This document shows positions 32,427 through 42,014 of a stretch of DNA of 64,000 nt, piece after piece; position 1 is the first letter of the stretch; each line of letters begins with the position of its first letter. The notes under the pieces are model-generated. The model saw only the letters and a list, made by a program, of their open reading frames with translations, was not told the DNA's origin and did not search any database. The DNA is taken from NCBI GenBank assembly GCA_934167965.1, contig CAKPMJ010000004.1, positions 1 through 64,000 on the forward strand, read 5' to 3'. This stretch comes from an uncultured Clostridia bacterium. GTDB taxonomy: Bacteria; Bacillota; Clostridia; TANB77; CAG-508. A program made the translations under genes and the position numbers.

Positions 32427-34835
32427 TTATTTTCTTAATTCTGCATTTAAACTTTTTTCTAATTCTGTAACAATAGAATCCATTATTACATTTATTTCTT
32501 CATCATTTAAAGTCTTATTTTTATCTCTAAAAATTAAACTATATGCAATACTCTTTTTGTTTTCTCCTAATTTAGCATCTCTATAAATGTCAAATAAGTT
32601 CGCACTTTCTAGATATTTCTTTGCTTTCTTTTGGATTATTTTCTCAATTTGACCAACTTCTATTGATTCATCTACAGTTACTGCTATATCTCTTTCTACA
32701 GCTGGGAATTTTGGAACTTCTGTGTATTTTTTATTTGTTCTTGAATATTTTGTTAATTTTGTAATGTCTATTTCTGCTAAATAACATCTTTCTTTTATTC
32801 CATAATTTTCAGCTACTATCGGATGTACTTCGCCTAATGTTGCAATAATATCATTTCCTATCTTTATATTTGCACATTTCCCTGGATGATATGATGTGTT
32901 TTCTTTTTCTTTATATATCTCATATCTATTTATTGATGCAATTTCTAATATATTCTCAACTAATCCTTTTAATATATAAAAATCATATTCTTTTCCATAT
33001 ATCCCTATTGTTAGCATATGCTCTTCAACCGGAACTCCACCCTCTGAAATCGCATTTTCTATATCTTGATATTTTCTTGATATGTCAAATAATTTTACTT
33101 CTTTGTTTTTCTTATTGCTATTTGTTTCAAGTATTGCCATCATTGTAGGTATTGTTGTTGTTCTCATTACACTATAGTCTTCGCCTAGTGGATTTGTTAT
33201 TTTTATTATTCCTTTTCTTGCTTCACTATTTTCAGGAATATTACATTTATCTAATTCTTCTGGATTTATAAATCCATATGTTGATATTTCTGATAATCCT
33301 TTTGCAACTAATAGGTTTTTGATTTTTTCATCTATTTTTTGTTCTTTGTTTAAAACCCCTATAGTTGTGTCACATTTAACTAATGTTGTTTCTAGTTTAT
33401 CATATCCATAATAACGTACAACTTCTTCTGCTAAGTCAGCATCAAGTTCTAAATCTTGTCTAAAATATGGCACAATTACTTGATTATTTTCTACTTTTAA
33501 GTCTAATTTTTCAAATATCTGTATCATTTCTTCTTTTTCGATATCTGTACCTAATAATTTGTTTATTTTATCTGGTCTGATTTCTATCTTTCTAACTTCT
33601 TGTTTTGTTGGATACACATCTATCTTACCTTCTACAGCTTTTCCTGCATTCAATAATTCAACTAACTCAATTGCTCTATCTATTGCTCTTTCTGCATTTT
33701 CTTGTGATAAGCCCTTTTCAAATCTAGCTGATGCTTCTGTTCTTAATCCTACCTTTTTTGCTGTTTTTCTTACACTTCCTCCATTAAATACTGCTGATTC
33801 AAATACTACTGTTTCAGTATCTCCTTCAATTTCAGAGTTTTGTGCTCCCATAACACCTGCAATAGCTACAGCTTTTTTGCTATCTGCAATTACTAAGTTA
33901 TTCTCATCTAATTCTCTTTCTTGGTTGTCTAGCGTTACTATTTTTTCTCCATTTTCTGCTCTTCTAACATTTATGTGTTTTCCCTCTATTGAATTAATAT
34001 CAAATGCATGCATTGGTTGACCCAATTCTAACATTACATAGTTTGTAATATCTACTATATTGTTTATACTTCTTACTCCACAAGCATTTAATCTTTTTAC
34101 CATCCATTTTGGAGATGGTCCTATTTTTACGTTTTTAGCCATTCTTGCTATATATCTATAACATAAGTCTGGTGCTGAAATCTCTACAGTTAAACCTTCT
34201 AATTCTTTTTTGTTCTCTTGTTTACTTTCGTCTAAATTTTTACGTGGATTTTTGAATTCTACTCCTAATGTTGCTGCTGTTTCTCTTCCTATCCCTTCTA
34301 TTGATAAACAATCTTGTCTGTTTGGTGTTATTTCAAAATCTAATATATCTTCTTGTAGATCTAATACCTCTACTACATCTTTTCCTAAATCTTTCTCATA
34401 TTCTGCTGGTAAACTCATAAGTCCTTCTGCTATTTGTCCTTCAAATCTGTCTAATGGAATATTTAATTCTCCAACAGAACACATCATTCCACATGATTCT
34501 ACACCTCTTAATGCTCCTTTTTTGATGTGCATTCCTCCTGGTAGATCTGATCCATCCTTTGCTACTGGTACTATCATTCCTTCAAATACATTTGGTGCAC
34601 CCGTTACTATTTGGACTTTCTCTGTTCCTAAATCAACTTGACAGATTATTAAATGATCTGAATCAGGATGTTTTTCTGTTTTTATTACTTTTCCTATTAC
34701 TACGTTTTTTATATCATTTCCCTTTGATTCTATCGTTTCTAATTTTGTTCCTGTCATTGTAAGTCTATCACCTAATTCTTTGGCACTTACATTTATATCA
34801 CTATATTCTTTTAACCATTCTACACTAGCTTTCAT
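32427..34835 (-). CDS. pheT: Phenylalanyl-tRNA synthetase beta subunit
   Basis: 802 residues, full bacterial length. N-terminal EMAP/tRNA-binding domain (KVIKTEKHPDSDHLIICQVD), B3/B4 editing region (WMVKRLNACGVRSINNIVDI, MLELGQPMHAFD), B5 domain, and the C-terminal ferredoxin-like anticodon-binding domain (KFPAVERDIAVTVDESIEVG). It follows pheS after 11 bp and shares its T-box control. The stop lies four bases before REP copy B. Confidence 0.98.
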   Translation of the reverse strand: MKASVEWLKEYSDINVSAKELGDRLTMTGTKLETIESKGNDIKNVVIGKVIKTEKHPDSDHLIICQVDLGTEKVQIVTGAPNVFEGMIVPVAKDGSDLPGGMHIKKGALRGVESCGMMCSVGELNIPLDRFEGQIAEGLMSLPAEYEKDLGKDVVEVLDLQEDILDFEITPNRQDCLSIEGIGRETAATLGVEFKNPRKNLDESKQENKKELEGLTVEISAPDLCYRYIARMAKNVKIGPSPKWMVKRLNACGVRSINNIVDITNYVMLELGQPMHAFDINSIEGKHINVRRAENGEKIVTLDNQERELDENNLVIADSKKAVAIAGVMGAQNSEIEGDTETVVFESAVFNGGSVRKTAKKVGLRTEASARFEKGLSQENAERAIDRAIELVELLNAGKAVEGKIDVYPTKQEVRKIEIRPDKINKLLGTDIEKEEMIQIFEKLDLKVENNQVIVPYFRQDLELDADLAEEVVRYYGYDKLETTLVKCDTTIGVLNKEQKIDEKIKNLLVAKGLSEISTYGFINPEELDKCNIPENSEARKGIIKITNPLGEDYSVMRTTTIPTMMAILETNSNKKNKEVKLFDISRKYQDIENAISEGGVPVEEHMLTIGIYGKEYDFYILKGLVENILEIASINRYEIYKEKENTSYHPGKCANIKIGNDIIATLGEVHPIVAENYGIKERCYLAEIDITKLTKYSRTNKKYTEVPKFPAVERDIAVTVDESIEVGQIEKIIQKKAKKYLESANLFDIYRDAKLGENKKSIAYSLIFRDKNKTLNDEEINVIMDSIVTELEKSLNAELRK

Positions 34836-34846
34836 TTACTTTCCTC

Positions 34847-35866
34847 CTAAAATTGTTTTAAAAATCTAACATCATTTTCATATAATAATCTTAAGTCATC
34901 TATTCCATATTTTGCCATTGCAATTCTTTCAACTCCAAATCCAAATGCAAAACCCGAATATATTTCTGGATCAATTCCACAGTTCTTTAATACTTGTGGG
35001 TGTACCATTCCGCATCCTAAAAGTTCAATCCATCCTTCTCCTTTACATACTCTGCAACCTTTTCCTCCACAAACAAAGCATGACACATCTGCCTCTGCTG
35101 ATGGCTCCGTATATGGAAAATGATGCGGTCTAAATCTTATTTTTGTATTTTCTCCTAAACATTTTTTAGCAAACATCTCTAATGTTCCTTTTAAATCTGT
35201 CATAGAAATATTTTTATCTATAACTAATCCTTCTATTTGATGGAATAATGGTGAATGCGTAGCATCTGGTGTATCTGATCTATACACAGCTCCTGGACAT
35301 ATCATTTTTATTGGTGGTTTTTTGTTTTCCATTACTCTTATTTGCACTGATGATGTTTGTGTCCTTAATATTACGTCATCAGTAATATAAAATGTATCTT
35401 GTAAGTCTCTTGCAGGATGGTCAGCTGGTGTATTTAATTGGTCAAATACATAATGTGTTGTTTCTACTTCTGGTCCATCTGCTATCTCATATCCCATTCC
35501 TAGAAATATTTCTTTTACTTCATCTATAACTTGCGTTATTGGATGTATTGAACCTATTTCTGTTTTTTTACTTGGCTCTGTTACATCTATATTTTCTGTT
35601 GCAATTCTTTTTTCAAGTTCCTCTTTTTTTAATTCTTGTTCTTTTTGTTCTAACAACTTTTCTAGATCATCTCTAACTTCATTTACCAAAGCTCCTATTT
35701 TAGGTCTTTCTTCTGGTATTATTTCTTTTAATCCTCTTAATACTGTTGTTAGTTCTCCTTTTTTTCCTAGGTATTTTACTTTTAAGTCATTTAATAAATT
35801 TGTTTCTTTTGCTTTTCCTAGTTCTGCTGTGAAATTTTGTTTTATTTTTTCAATTTTTTCTTTCAT
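34847..35866 (-). CDS. pheS: Phenylalanyl-tRNA synthetase alpha subunit
   Basis: About 339 residues. N-terminal coiled coil (KEKIEKIKQNFTAELGKAKE) and class II core: motif 2 region TSSVQIRVMENKKPPIKMIC, GAVYRSDTPDATHSPLFHQI, and the motif 3 region FGFGVERIAMAKYGI. An internal Cys-rich insert (CFVCGGKGCRVCKGEGW) is typical of clostridial PheS. The ATG at 35866 follows AAAGGAG by eight bases; the upstream in-frame ATG at 35884 precedes that signal. Confidence 0.98.
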   Translation of the reverse strand: MKEKIEKIKQNFTAELGKAKETNLLNDLKVKYLGKKGELTTVLRGLKEIIPEERPKIGALVNEVRDDLEKLLEQKEQELKKEELEKRIATENIDVTEPSKKTEIGSIHPITQVIDEVKEIFLGMGYEIADGPEVETTHYVFDQLNTPADHPARDLQDTFYITDDVILRTQTSSVQIRVMENKKPPIKMICPGAVYRSDTPDATHSPLFHQIEGLVIDKNISMTDLKGTLEMFAKKCLGENTKIRFRPHHFPYTEPSAEADVSCFVCGGKGCRVCKGEGWIELLGCGMVHPQVLKNCGIDPEIYSGFAFGFGVERIAMAKYGIDDLRLLYENDVRFLKQF

Positions 35867-35899
35867 TGAAAATTCTCCTTTCATTTTTTATTTTTCAAA

Positions 35900-36165
35900 C
35901 ATAAAAAGCCCTATTCTTCCTATTATAGGACGAATGGACTTTCTTCGTGGTACCACCTATTTTTATCAAATTTATCTTTTTATTATTTGACCTCATTTTA
36001 GTTATAACGTTACTACCGCTTCTTCCTACTCTTCTTTTCAAAAGAAGTCCTAAAAAGTGAATTTTGGGTATATGTTATATAATGGCTTCCAGCCTATGGC
36101 CATTTTCTCTATAATATTTTTCTCATATACTTACTTTGCTTTTTATTTGGATTTTTATTATACTT
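35900..36165 (-). promoter_or_regulatory. T-box riboswitch controlling pheST
   Basis: On the minus strand the T-box consensus appears as AGGTGGTACCACG (35946-35958). It is followed by a terminator hairpin (35905-35942) whose arms begin AAAGTCC and end GGGCTTT, then TTTTAT. The upstream ~200 nt contain stem-I-like hairpins (for example GGCCATAGGCTGG..GCC near 36090-36105 and CTTCTTTTGAAAAGAAG near 36030-36052). Uncharged tRNA-Phe would be expected to pair with a UUC specifier; AAATTCAC near 36060 is a candidate. Confidence 0.92.
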
Positions 36166-36169
36166 TATT

Positions 36170-36198
36170 ATATTACCACATTTTTGTGATTTATGCAA
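36170..36198 (-). promoter_or_regulatory. Promoter of the pheST T-box leader
   Basis: TTGCAT (36193-36198), 17 bp, TAATAT (36170-36175) on the minus strand, just after the stop codon of the Rpn-like gene. Confidence 0.8.
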
Positions 36199-36205
36199 TA
36201 CTTTT

Positions 36206-37201
36206 TTATTTTATTTCTTTAATCTCTTTTTCTGTTAGACCTGTTGCTTCACTTATTACCTTTATATCTAAGTTCATTTGTTTCATTCTTCTTGCAGTTT
36301 CAATTTTTTCCTGTTTAAGACCTTCCTTCTTGCCTTGCTCAAGTCCTTCTTTTTTTCCTTGTTCAATGCCCTCTTTTTTTCCTTGTTCGAGTCCTTCCTT
36401 TTTTCCTTGTTCGAGTCCTTCCTTTTTTCCTTGTTCGAGTCCTTCCTTTTTTCCTTGTTCGAGTCCTTCTCTCATTCCTCGATTACGTCCATCTTGCTTT
36501 GCTGTTTCTAAGGCTGAATGTTCTTCCATGGCTGATAATAATCTTATTTCTGCTAATCTTTTTACTTCTTCATCTCCTGTTAATACATTGTAGTTTTTAT
36601 CTGCTTCTTTTACTAATTTATTTTCTTTTTTAGCCATTTTTAACAAATCACTCCTTTCTCCATCTATAAATGCCAACCATTGATTCAATTTTATTGACAT
36701 ATCTGGATTTTGCTCTCTAAACTTTTTCAATTCTATATAATAATATTCTACTAAATTATTTAATTTATACTCTCTATAATTTTCTGCCACTCTTACGGTT
36801 TTTGTTATATATTGTGGCAAATCAATAAAATTGTAATCTAATATTGATATTATTATTACTTTTCTTAAGTTCTCATAAAATGTGCCTATTCCCTCTTGTT
36901 CTGATATCTTTTTTGCAGCATAAAATGTTGTTCTTCTCTCCATGTTTTTATAATCATTTAATTGCATTTCTATATTTATTAGTTCTCCACTTTCTAGTTC
37001 TACATCTAAATCTAGTATTCCATACTTTCTTTCTCTCGCTAACTGTTCTAGTCTTGCATCATGTATTACTTGTTTTATTTTTATGTTTTCTCCTAATATT
37101 GAACTAATAAAATCTTTCAAAAATTTTTTGTTTTCATTTCTACTGAAAAATGCTTTGAACATTATATCATCTTTCATTCTTAATTTGTTGTTGTTTGCCA
37201 T
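36206..37201 (-). CDS. Rpn/PD-(D/E)XK nuclease family protein with variable repeat tail
   Basis: About 331 residues. The N-terminal ~230 residues match the Rpn family (recombination-promoting nuclease, long annotated as a transposase): KDDIMFKAFFSRNENKKFLK, and the nuclease core LDLDVELESGELINIEMQ followed by RRTTFYAAKKISEQ. The C-terminal part has at least six 8-residue repeats GLEQGKKE, then a closing helix (MNLDIKVISEATGLTEKEIK) typical of these proteins. Start taken at the third of three close ATGs (37201), the best distance from AAGGAG. Rpn proteins are mobile and their repeats vary in number; defence functions have been suggested. Confidence 0.88.
   Translation of the reverse strand: MANNNKLRMKDDIMFKAFFSRNENKKFLKDFISSILGENIKIKQVIHDARLEQLARERKYGILDLDVELESGELINIEMQLNDYKNMERRTTFYAAKKISEQEGIGTFYENLRKVIIISILDYNFIDLPQYITKTVRVAENYREYKLNNLVEYYYIELKKFREQNPDMSIKLNQWLAFIDGERSDLLKMAKKENKLVKEADKNYNVLTGDEEVKRLAEIRLLSAMEEHSALETAKQDGRNRGMREGLEQGKKEGLEQGKKEGLEQGKKEGLEQGKKEGIEQGKKEGLEQGKKEGLKQEKIETARRMKQMNLDIKVISEATGLTEKEIKEIK
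36317..36484 (-). repeat. 24-bp tandem repeat inside the Rpn-like gene
   Basis: Seven consecutive 24-bp units, each coding for eight residues (GLEQGKKE or variants). The three units at 36389-36460 are identical; the outer units have diverged. Copy-number changes keep the frame. Confidence 0.95.
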
Positions 37202-37482
37202 TGACATCATTCTCCTTATATTATAATTTCATTTTCGTTTTTTTGCAACTATTTTTGTTGATTTTTTCTTCTGTGGTGTATTATCAATTATAATATTTTA
37301 TCACTTTCCTTTCCTAAAATTTTTTTGAAGTTTAATTTTCTTTTTTTCGTTTAAATCTTTGAAAATAATTTATTTTGAATTAAACTTTTATGTCTTTTCT
37401 AAGTTGTGTATTCTAACTAAAACTACGATATAATTATACTGTTTGTTTTGAGTTTTGTCAATATTTTTTACTATATAATATA

Positions 37483-37529
37483 AAAAATCACTTATATAAA
37501 TTGAAATCTCATTTATATAAGTGATTTTT
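37483..37529 (-). terminator. Terminator at the end of the Tad-like locus
   Basis: AAAAATCACTTATATAAA pairs with TTTATATAAGTGATTTTT (18-bp perfect stem) four bases after the stop at 37533, followed by TTTTTTATATT on the minus strand. The rest of the gene-free stretch 37202-37482 is very AT-rich with no other clear element. Confidence 0.92.
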
Positions 37530-37532
37530 GTA

Positions 37533-39278
37533 TTACTGTATAATATTTATATCATTATTAACTGAATACGAGCCCCATCTTTCTCTTGCCAAGGCTGTGT
37601 AATATGTTTTTTTGACATTGCTTGTACTAGGCAAATTTTTCATATACCTGTATAAATCAATATATTCATTATTTGAATTATCTTCATATTTAATTCCTGA
37701 ACTTGCAACTATGCTTGAATAACTACCTATATAGTTTAACGGATAATAATACACTGTTTGATAATTATCATCACTTGAACTTATCGGCTCTTTATATGAC
37801 TTTCTTTCAAAATTTAATTTCCATATACCTTTGGTTGTATTATTATTTATATTTAAATTCTTTTCATTCACTTTATGGTAAGTATTATCAGTACCAATTA
37901 AATATATATCATTTTCATCTACATGTTCTTTATTTAGGTTATTTGATATTACACAATAATTATTATAGTCTCTTCCTCCTATTTTAAAGCCTTGTAAAAA
38001 AGTAATTATTGATACATCATTCTCTATCTTTTCCCAATCAGTTTCGGATATTTTTGGCATTATATATTCTATACTTGTAACAGAAGTATTGTATTGTCTA
38101 TATCCTGATATAGCTGCTGACAAATTTTTCTCTACTACATACCTTATTACTGCTGACCTGTGTTGATTAAATTTTGAATTGCTATATTGTATCCACTCGT
38201 TTCCTGCATTATCATTTTTTATTCCTGTTGTTTTGTCATCTCCATTGTCTTCCCCAAATATTAAATCATCACCAAAATCTGATATAGGATCTCCATTATC
38301 GTCTCTTGCATCACTTGCTTTCAAACCATCTAATTTCAGCTCATTTCTTATCATTTCTGTAAAATCAAATGCTGATTTATAATATTCATATGCACTATTG
38401 TTTTTGGTTATTTTATCATAATATTTTTGATATATATCTTTATTAAGACTACTACTTGCCTGTATTGTTTTTTCGCCGTTAGCATTTATATAAAATACAG
38501 AACCATTATTACGAATACTCCCCTGCTCTAAATAATATTTTGTACCATTTATCTTTACATATGAATATAGTTTTCCATTCAAATTCTCTTCCATTTTTTC
38601 TGTTTTTGATGTTGTATATTCGACTCCATCATATTTATAAGTATTGCCATCTTTTTCTATTCCATCTATTAAATACCCATGTTCATTTCGATATGTTCCA
38701 CCTATTACTCCTTGTATTGTAATATAATTATCTAGTGTATATGTTATTACAAAATCATCGCTTCCTTTTTCATATCTACAACTATAATATACATATGGTT
38801 TAATTCCATATAATGTTTTTCCATCATTTCCTGTACCATTTACATATTCAGGAGAAACATATGATTCTTTTCCTCCTCCTGCTTTATCTTGTTCCTTTTG
38901 TACTCCTGTTAATGTATTATCAAATGGTGAATATATATAATATCCATCATACATTGTAAATACAATTGCTGGTATAAAATTCTTCATTACTGATGCATTA
39001 TATCCTGTATATCCATATGTCGTACTTAGTGAATTAAAGAATGTCTTTACTGCTGCTTCTAAATCTTCTATTTTTGAAGCTGATATATCTGAAACTGCAT
39101 TATTTATAGTGTTTAATTGATATGCTTTTATAGAATCATAAGTTGCATCTATTAATTTCGTGTTATATGTATGTCTTAAATTTACTGCATCTATTTGATA
39201 ATCAACATATTGTGATAATACTATTACTATTGGCAATATTATTATTATAAATATTACTGCTAAATATTGTAATTTCAT
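37533..39278 (-). CDS. Large membrane-anchored protein at the end of the Tad-like locus (possible tip or minor pilin)
   Basis: 581 residues. N-terminal hydrophobic helix (LAVIFIIIILPIVIVLSQYV) preceded by only three residues (MKLQ... with one Lys), then a long extracytoplasmic part rich in Tyr, Asn and Asp. It resembles TadE/TadG-like minor pilins in layout: a short N-terminus, one TM helix and a large exterior domain starting YQIDAVNLRHTYNTKLIDAT. No enzyme motif is seen. It lies behind a terminator (39346-39372), so it may be expressed at a lower level than the pilin genes. Candidate tip adhesin (inference). Confidence 0.5.
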   Translation of the reverse strand: MKLQYLAVIFIIIILPIVIVLSQYVDYQIDAVNLRHTYNTKLIDATYDSIKAYQLNTINNAVSDISASKIEDLEAAVKTFFNSLSTTYGYTGYNASVMKNFIPAIVFTMYDGYYIYSPFDNTLTGVQKEQDKAGGGKESYVSPEYVNGTGNDGKTLYGIKPYVYYSCRYEKGSDDFVITYTLDNYITIQGVIGGTYRNEHGYLIDGIEKDGNTYKYDGVEYTTSKTEKMEENLNGKLYSYVKINGTKYYLEQGSIRNNGSVFYINANGEKTIQASSSLNKDIYQKYYDKITKNNSAYEYYKSAFDFTEMIRNELKLDGLKASDARDDNGDPISDFGDDLIFGEDNGDDKTTGIKNDNAGNEWIQYSNSKFNQHRSAVIRYVVEKNLSAAISGYRQYNTSVTSIEYIMPKISETDWEKIENDVSIITFLQGFKIGGRDYNNYCVISNNLNKEHVDENDIYLIGTDNTYHKVNEKNLNINNNTTKGIWKLNFERKSYKEPISSSDDNYQTVYYYPLNYIGSYSSIVASSGIKYEDNSNNEYIDLYRYMKNLPSTSNVKKTYYTALARERWGSYSVNNDINIIQ

Positions 39279-39345
39279 ATGTTTATTAATTCCTTCCTTT
39301 TTATTATATGAGAAAATCCCCTATTAACTTTCTTATATAATAAAA

Positions 39346-39372
39346 AGCTCGTAGTTTTGAAACTTACAAGCT
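39346..39372 (-). terminator. Internal terminator within the Tad-like locus
   Basis: AGCTTGTA AGTT-TCAA-AACTACGAGCT hairpin (one mismatch) 13 bases after the stop at 39385, followed by TTTTTATTATA on the minus strand. It probably reduces transcription into the 37533-39278 gene. Confidence 0.75.
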
Positions 39373-39384
39373 ATTCTATATATA

Positions 39385-39906
39385 CTATTTTGTTGTTCCT
39401 GTAGTAGTTACCATTCCAGAAGCCTCTGCTGTAATTGTGCTTGAACTATTTCCTGTAACTTTATATACGAAATTTCTCAGTTGATGTGCAATGGTTGTAT
39501 TTGTATTTTCTACTTTTACTGATATAATGTCTCCTTCTTTCAATTGTATTCTCTTACTAGTAGAAAGTTCATCCATTACTTGTGTAGTATATTTAGTATA
39601 ATATACATTGTCCCCTATAACTGTTCCTGTAGTAGTTTTTTTAGATGGATTTTCATCTAATACTTGTATAGCTATTTCTGTATCATAAGAGTTTCCTGTT
39701 GCTACTAAAGTTGATGTAAAACTTTCATAATCAGAAAGTCTCAACATCCCAGTTGTTCTTACATTATTCACAAATTCTGTTGTAGCTGTTTGCACAGCTA
39801 AATTTGATGTTTTATCTGTTTGATTTGCCATTGCCATTAATGGAAATACTCCCATTATTATAGTTGCTACAATTATTGCTACTACTGCCATTGCTGAATC
39901 TCCCAT
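39385..39906 (-). CDS. Pilin-like membrane protein, TadE-like position
   Basis: 173 residues. N-terminal hydrophobic helix after a very short polar start (MGDSAMAVVAIIVATIIMGV) followed by a Thr/Ser-rich exterior domain with strand-like segments and ending TTTGTTK. This is the topology of minor pilins. It is part of the tight gene string 44031-39385 (intergenic gaps of 2 to ~70 bp) and the last gene before the internal terminator. Function inferred only from topology and neighbours. Confidence 0.5.
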   Translation of the reverse strand: MGDSAMAVVAIIVATIIMGVFPLMAMANQTDKTSNLAVQTATTEFVNNVRTTGMLRLSDYESFTSTLVATGNSYDTEIAIQVLDENPSKKTTTGTVIGDNVYYTKYTTQVMDELSTSKRIQLKEGDIISVKVENTNTTIAHQLRNFVYKVTGNSSSTITAEASGMVTTTGTTK

Positions 39907-39922
39907 TTCAATTCCTCCTTGT

Positions 39923-40507
39923 TTATGTTACAATTTCTACATATGTTATTACTCTATATGTAGTTCTATTTGACTCGTCTGCATCTGTATTTTCTTGGTA
40001 TATACCTAAATACTCTTTAAATTTCTTTCCTTTTAAATTATTATACAACCCATTTTCTAGTAATTGTTCTACATTAGAATTATCTTCATTTATTGTTATT
40101 GCATATACATTATTATATTTAAGTAATTTTTCACTATTACTAATATTGCGATTAAAATATTTACTACTATCTTTTATATCTGTTTTAAATTCTTCTAAAT
40201 TTGGTATATTATTCTTAGTATTTATATATACTATATAATTCTCCTTTGATACTCTATACATAGAAGATATTACTGTTTCAACACCTACTGTTCTTATTCC
40301 TTGGTTTTCATTCGATGATTTATAATTTAAATATGTACTTTTTCCACTTGAATCTTCAATAGCATATTCTAACTTTGAATCTTCTTGTATTATTGCATCT
40401 ATCTGACTTCTCATTTTAGTAAAGGATGACATACTTGTTGTTAGCGCTATTACAAATATTAATACAGCTCCTGCCATTAATAGGGCATCTGTTAAGTTGT
40501 CTTCCAT
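39923..40507 (-). CDS. Pilin-like membrane protein
   Basis: 194 residues. N-terminus MEDNLTDALLMAGAVLIFVI resembles the MENASKAL family (acidic start, ALLMAGAVL helix) but is more diverged. The remainder is a polar exterior domain with Asn/Lys-rich sequence and a closing strand TTYRVITYVEIVT. Probably a minor subunit. Seventeen bp upstream of the next gene; AAAGGGATG... precedes the start. Confidence 0.55.
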   Translation of the reverse strand: MEDNLTDALLMAGAVLIFVIALTTSMSSFTKMRSQIDAIIQEDSKLEYAIEDSSGKSTYLNYKSSNENQGIRTVGVETVISSMYRVSKENYIVYINTKNNIPNLEEFKTDIKDSSKYFNRNISNSEKLLKYNNVYAITINEDNSNVEQLLENGLYNNLKGKKFKEYLGIYQENTDADESNRTTYRVITYVEIVT

Positions 40508-40533
40508 TGTATATCATCCCTTTCTAAAAGATA

Positions 40534-41055
40534 TTAATTTGATTCAACCTTTATAGCTGATACAATTCCATCATTTGATAAAAACTCTACTTTATATGTT
40601 TTTCCTGTACTAACTTTTTTTAATTCAGTTGCTACTCCCTTTGTTGCAATAGTGTTTGAATCTTTTGTAAAAGTCGATGGTTTAGATGTACTTTTTGTAT
40701 AACTTAATTCATCTGATGCTGTTCCTTTATAAACTTGTATTGTTAAATATGTATTTCCTGTGCTGTCAGATGCTGTTGGAAAATACATTCCAATATATGT
40801 GCCAGTGTTATCTCTTATAGATGATGTATTAGATGTAATTACCTGCTGAATTAAAGCATTTACTTGTGTTCCTGACACATTATTTCCTTCATATGCTGCA
40901 AATTTTGCATTAAAAGTTTGCTTTTCTTGTTCAGTTAAATTTACTCCGTTTATTGTTCCTGCCGCTTTTTGATAAATTATCAACCCTAATGAAATTATTA
41001 ATATTGCAAGTAATATTGCTCCCGCAATTATCAATGCTTTTGATGCGTTTTCCAT
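40534..41055 (-). CDS. Major pilin-like protein, MENASKAL family, paralogue 1
   Basis: 173 residues. The first ~85 residues are nearly identical to the next two paralogues: MENASKALIIAGAILLAIL, then IISLGLIIYQKAAGTINGVN, EQEKQTFNAKFAAYEGNNVS and GTQVNALIQQVITSNTSSIR. The C-terminal half differs and is longer (TGKTYKVEFLSNDGIVSAIK at the end). One hydrophobic helix anchors it; no classical leader with a cleavage Gly-Phe precedes the helix. The three copies in a row indicate tandem duplication with divergence of the exposed part. Confidence 0.7.
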   Translation of the reverse strand: MENASKALIIAGAILLAILIISLGLIIYQKAAGTINGVNLTEQEKQTFNAKFAAYEGNNVSGTQVNALIQQVITSNTSSIRDNTGTYIGMYFPTASDSTGNTYLTIQVYKGTASDELSYTKSTSKPSTFTKDSNTIATKGVATELKKVSTGKTYKVEFLSNDGIVSAIKVESN

Positions 41056-41086
41056 CTTTTTCCCTCCATTTTCTATTTTATTTTTC

Positions 41087-41515
41087 TTAAGGATTTACTA
41101 CTATACTTATTTTATCTATAGCTCCTGAATTTGCACTAGTTGATGATGAAACATTATATGTTTTTCCAGAATATATTCCAGATACTGAATACTCTGTTCC
41201 ACTTTTTGCCAACTCGTTTGCAGCACTCTTTGCTGCATCTGTATATAATGTTATAGTTAAACCTGTATTATCTCTTGTTGCTGATGTATTTGATGCATTA
41301 ACAGCCTTAATCAAAGCCTTTACTTGTGTTCCTGATACATTTCCACCTTCATATGATGTAAATTTACCATTAAATGTTTGTATCTCTTGTTCTGTTAAAC
41401 TCACTCCATTTATTGTTCCTGCCGCTTTTTGGTATATTATTAAACCCAATGAAATTATTAATATTGCAAGTAATATTGCTCCTGCAATTATTAATGCTTT
41501 TGATGCATTCTCCAT
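41087..41515 (-). CDS. Major pilin-like protein, MENASKAL family, paralogue 2
   Basis: 142 residues, the same N-terminal helix as paralogue 1 and closest to paralogue 3 (shared KALI-AVNASNTSATRDNTGL). The exposed half carries a strand-turn pattern ending GAIDKISIVVNP. The sequence length and helix resemble small Flp/Tad pilins, although it is about twice the size of classical Flp subunits. AGGAGG-type signal (GGAGGGAAAAAG for paralogue 1; GGAGGAAG here) precedes each copy. Confidence 0.7.
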   Translation of the reverse strand: MENASKALIIAGAILLAILIISLGLIIYQKAAGTINGVSLTEQEIQTFNGKFTSYEGGNVSGTQVKALIKAVNASNTSATRDNTGLTITLYTDAAKSAANELAKSGTEYSVSGIYSGKTYNVSSSTSANSGAIDKISIVVNP

Positions 41516-41532
41516 TTTCTTCCTCCTAATTT

Positions 41533-41961
41533 TTAATTTTTCGTAATTGTTATTTCATTTATAGCTCCTGAATTTGTACTTGTAGCCGAAACTACTTTAT
41601 ATGTGGCACCTGTGTTTATACCCGATGTTACATAAGATGTTTTTCCTCCTGTTATTTCTGCTGCTGTTGCAGTTGCACTTGCTGCATATTTCAATGTAAT
41701 TTCTAATCCTGTATTATCTCTTGTTGCTGATGTATTTGATGCATTTACTGCCTGAATCAACGCCTTTACTTGTGTTCCTGATACATTTCCACCTTCATAT
41801 GCTGTAAACTTTCCATTAAATGTTGCTACCTCTTGTTCTGATAAACTTACTCCATTTATTGTTCCTGCTGCCTTTTGATAAATTATCAATCCTAATGAAA
41901 TTATTAATATTGCAAGTAGGATTGCTCCTGCAATTATTAATGCTTTTGATGCGTTCTCCAT
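41533..41961 (-). CDS. Major pilin-like protein, MENASKAL family, paralogue 3
   Basis: 142 residues, first of the three tandem copies in transcription order, 17 bp before paralogue 2. N-terminal ~80 residues nearly match paralogue 2; the tail has diverged (AASATATAAEITGGKTSYVT, ending GAINEITITKN). A strong ribosome binding site (AAAGGAGGAA) suggests abundant product, as expected for a major subunit. Signal processing and assembly route are not known. Confidence 0.7.
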   Translation of the reverse strand: MENASKALIIAGAILLAILIISLGLIIYQKAAGTINGVSLSEQEVATFNGKFTAYEGGNVSGTQVKALIQAVNASNTSATRDNTGLEITLKYAASATATAAEITGGKTSYVTSGINTGATYKVVSATSTNSGAINEITITKN

Positions 41962-42014
41962 CTTTCATTCCTCCTTTGAATTTTATATATATTTTTTTAA
42001 ATTAAATAACTATA

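Noticed and set aside
36317..36484. Possible CRISPR array
   Set aside because: Regular 24-bp periodicity, but there are no spacers: units are contiguous, in frame and code for GLEQGKKE repeats.
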